From assembly GCA_964228145.1 (NCBI GenBank), contig CAXQZJ010000139.1:1-7403 (forward strand): a stretch of 7,403 bases of DNA, in the 5' to 3' direction. Every line of letters begins with the position of its first letter. The first letter of the stretch is position 1. The DNA is from Pseudobowmanella sp964228145. Its GTDB lineage: Bacteria > Pseudomonadota > Gammaproteobacteria > Enterobacterales > Alteromonadaceae. Under the pieces are notes generated by a model. It worked only from the letters and a program-made list of their open reading frames with translations. It did no database searches and was not told the DNA's origin. A program made the translations under genes and the position numbers. Below are positions 7,100 through 7,403 of the stretch, piece after piece.

Positions 7100-7129
7100 C
7101 CCCGTCCCTGTGGCGGGGTTTTCTTTTTC
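7100..7129 (+). terminator. Rho-independent terminator of the acyltransferase gene
   Basis: CCCCGTC (7100-7106) pairs with GGCGGGG (7112-7118), seven pairs with one G-U, around a five-base loop, and is followed by TTTTCTTTTTC. This is a standard GC-rich stem plus U-tract on the plus strand. Confidence 0.85.
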
Positions 7130-7173
7130 GGCCAACCTGCCGGCAAAAATGATCTTTATCCTAAAGTTATGTG

Positions 7174-7207
7174 AAATTTTAGATTGATTTTTCTGGCTAA
7201 ATTTTAG
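7174..7207. repeat. Nine-base direct repeat AAATTTTAG (two copies)
   Basis: Copies at 7174-7182 and 7199-7207 start 25 bases apart, in the AT-rich stretch upstream of the small ORF. The second copy overlaps a hairpin, GGCTAA (7195-7200) with TTAGCC (7204-7209). A spacing of about two and a half helix turns does not by itself suggest a same-face regulator site. Chance in AT-rich DNA is possible. Confidence 0.35.
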
Positions 7208-7228
7208 CCTCGTTCTATCATATGTGTT

Positions 7229-7248
7229 CCGATACGGAGTCTTATCGG
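7229..7248 (+). repeat. Leader inverted repeat CCGATA-N8-TATCGG
   Basis: A perfect 6-bp inverted repeat (7229-7234 with 7243-7248), 12 bases before the Shine-Dalgarno sequence of the small ORF. Its right arm overlaps a competing hairpin, TCTTAT (7240-7245) with ATGAGA (7252-7257, one G-U pair). It could be an RNA structure or a regulator's operator. Confidence 0.35.
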
Positions 7249-7260
7249 TATATGAGAATC

Positions 7261-7267
7261 AAGGAGG
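7261..7267 (+). promoter_or_regulatory. Near-perfect Shine-Dalgarno sequence of the 24-codon ORF
   Basis: AAGGAGG (continuing into T) is an almost full complement of the 16S rRNA 3' end, six bases before GTG 7274. It is the strongest ribosome binding site in the window, and it has no other good start codon at the right distance. Confidence 0.65.
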
Positions 7268-7273
7268 TTTTTT

Positions 7274-7348
7274 GTGAGGTTATCTTTACGGCTGGGGTTA
7301 TATTGTACGCTTGTTACCTTGTGTGCATTGACCGTTTATCTTTTTTAG
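7274..7348 (+). CDS. Candidate 24-residue hydrophobic small protein
   Basis: GTG-initiated frame of 24 codons ending in TAG. The peptide starts MRLSLRLGLY, continues CTLVTLCALTVYLF, and is one potential membrane-spanning segment (about residues 7-24) with a positive N-terminus (R2, R6), the usual topology of bacterial single-helix small proteins with N-in orientation. Two cysteines (11, 17) lie in the helix. Support for translation: a near-perfect Shine-Dalgarno sequence at ideal spacing, and a perfect terminator starting 19 bases after the stop. No family is recognised. It could be a real small membrane protein, a leader peptide, or a type I toxin-like peptide; no antisense antitoxin promoter was identified. 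An overlapping frame from ATG 7252 also stays open but lacks a well-spaced ribosome site and runs through the terminator. Confidence 0.5.
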   Translation: MRLSLRLGLYCTLVTLCALTVYLF

Positions 7349-7367
7349 CCCTGTTAAACAAACATAG

Positions 7368-7396
7368 AAAAAGCGCCAGGTTACTGGCGCTTTTTT
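7368..7396 (+). terminator. Rho-independent terminator after the small ORF
   Basis: A perfect 12-bp stem (7368-7379 with 7384-7395) with the four-base loop GTTA; the 3' arm ends in a run of six T (7391-7396). On the minus strand the A-run gives five U, so it may also stop a gene entering from the right edge. Confidence 0.88.
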
Positions 7397-7403
7397 CGTT
7401 TAT

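Noticed and set aside
7148..7166. AATGATCTTTATC considered as a Fur box
   Set aside because: The two halves do not line up with the inverted-repeat spacing of the Fur consensus; CTTTA/TAAAG is just a small palindrome.
7252..7403. Frame from ATG 7252, open to the right edge, also hydrophobic (MRIKEVFCEVIFTAG...)
   Set aside because: The only upstream purine motif (GGAG at 7236-7239) is 12 bases away, too far. The frame also runs through a perfect terminator hairpin at 7368-7396, so the shorter GTG 7274 frame is preferred.

Overview
The window looks like an ordinary chromosomal stretch of a marine-type gammaproteobacterium. The style of the RND pump, the PhhC/AspC-like aminotransferase and the short acyltransferase suggests Alteromonadales or a near relative; this rests on protein resemblance, not on a marker gene. 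I see no mobile element, CRISPR array, tRNA or rRNA.

Layout. Bases 1-279 hold the 3' end of an ABC transporter permease of the FtsX/MacB type (+). It converges with, and overlaps by its stop codon, a minus-strand gene (276-779) for a small lipoprotein carrying a Nudix fold whose catalytic signature is almost entirely lost. A 108-base divergent gap follows, containing an inverted repeat. Next comes a tight two-gene operon (888-5043) for an RND efflux pump: a membrane-anchored periplasmic adaptor and a 1033-residue inner-membrane proton antiporter separated by one base. A strong two-way terminator (5045-5075) separates the operon from a convergent class I aminotransferase (5096-6289, -). A 127-base divergent region carries an extended -10 promoter for the aminotransferase and the ribosome binding site of a PlsC-type acyltransferase (6417-7016, +).

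The last 387 bases are the least explained part. After the acyltransferase there is a hairpin-bearing 3' UTR ending in a terminator (7100-7129). Then comes an AT-rich stretch with a direct repeat and several small inverted repeats, then a 24-codon hydrophobic reading frame (7274-7348) preceded by a near-perfect Shine-Dalgarno sequence and followed by a second perfect terminator (7368-7396). This tail looks like an independent small-protein or leader-peptide transcription unit.

How the genes work together. Only the pump genes form an obvious functional unit; they need an outer-membrane channel, which is not in the window. The aminotransferase (amino acid metabolism), the acyltransferase (lipid metabolism) and the left-edge ABC permease appear to be separate units. 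Main points for a second look are the catalytically degenerate Nudix lipoprotein and the small ORF with its structured leader.
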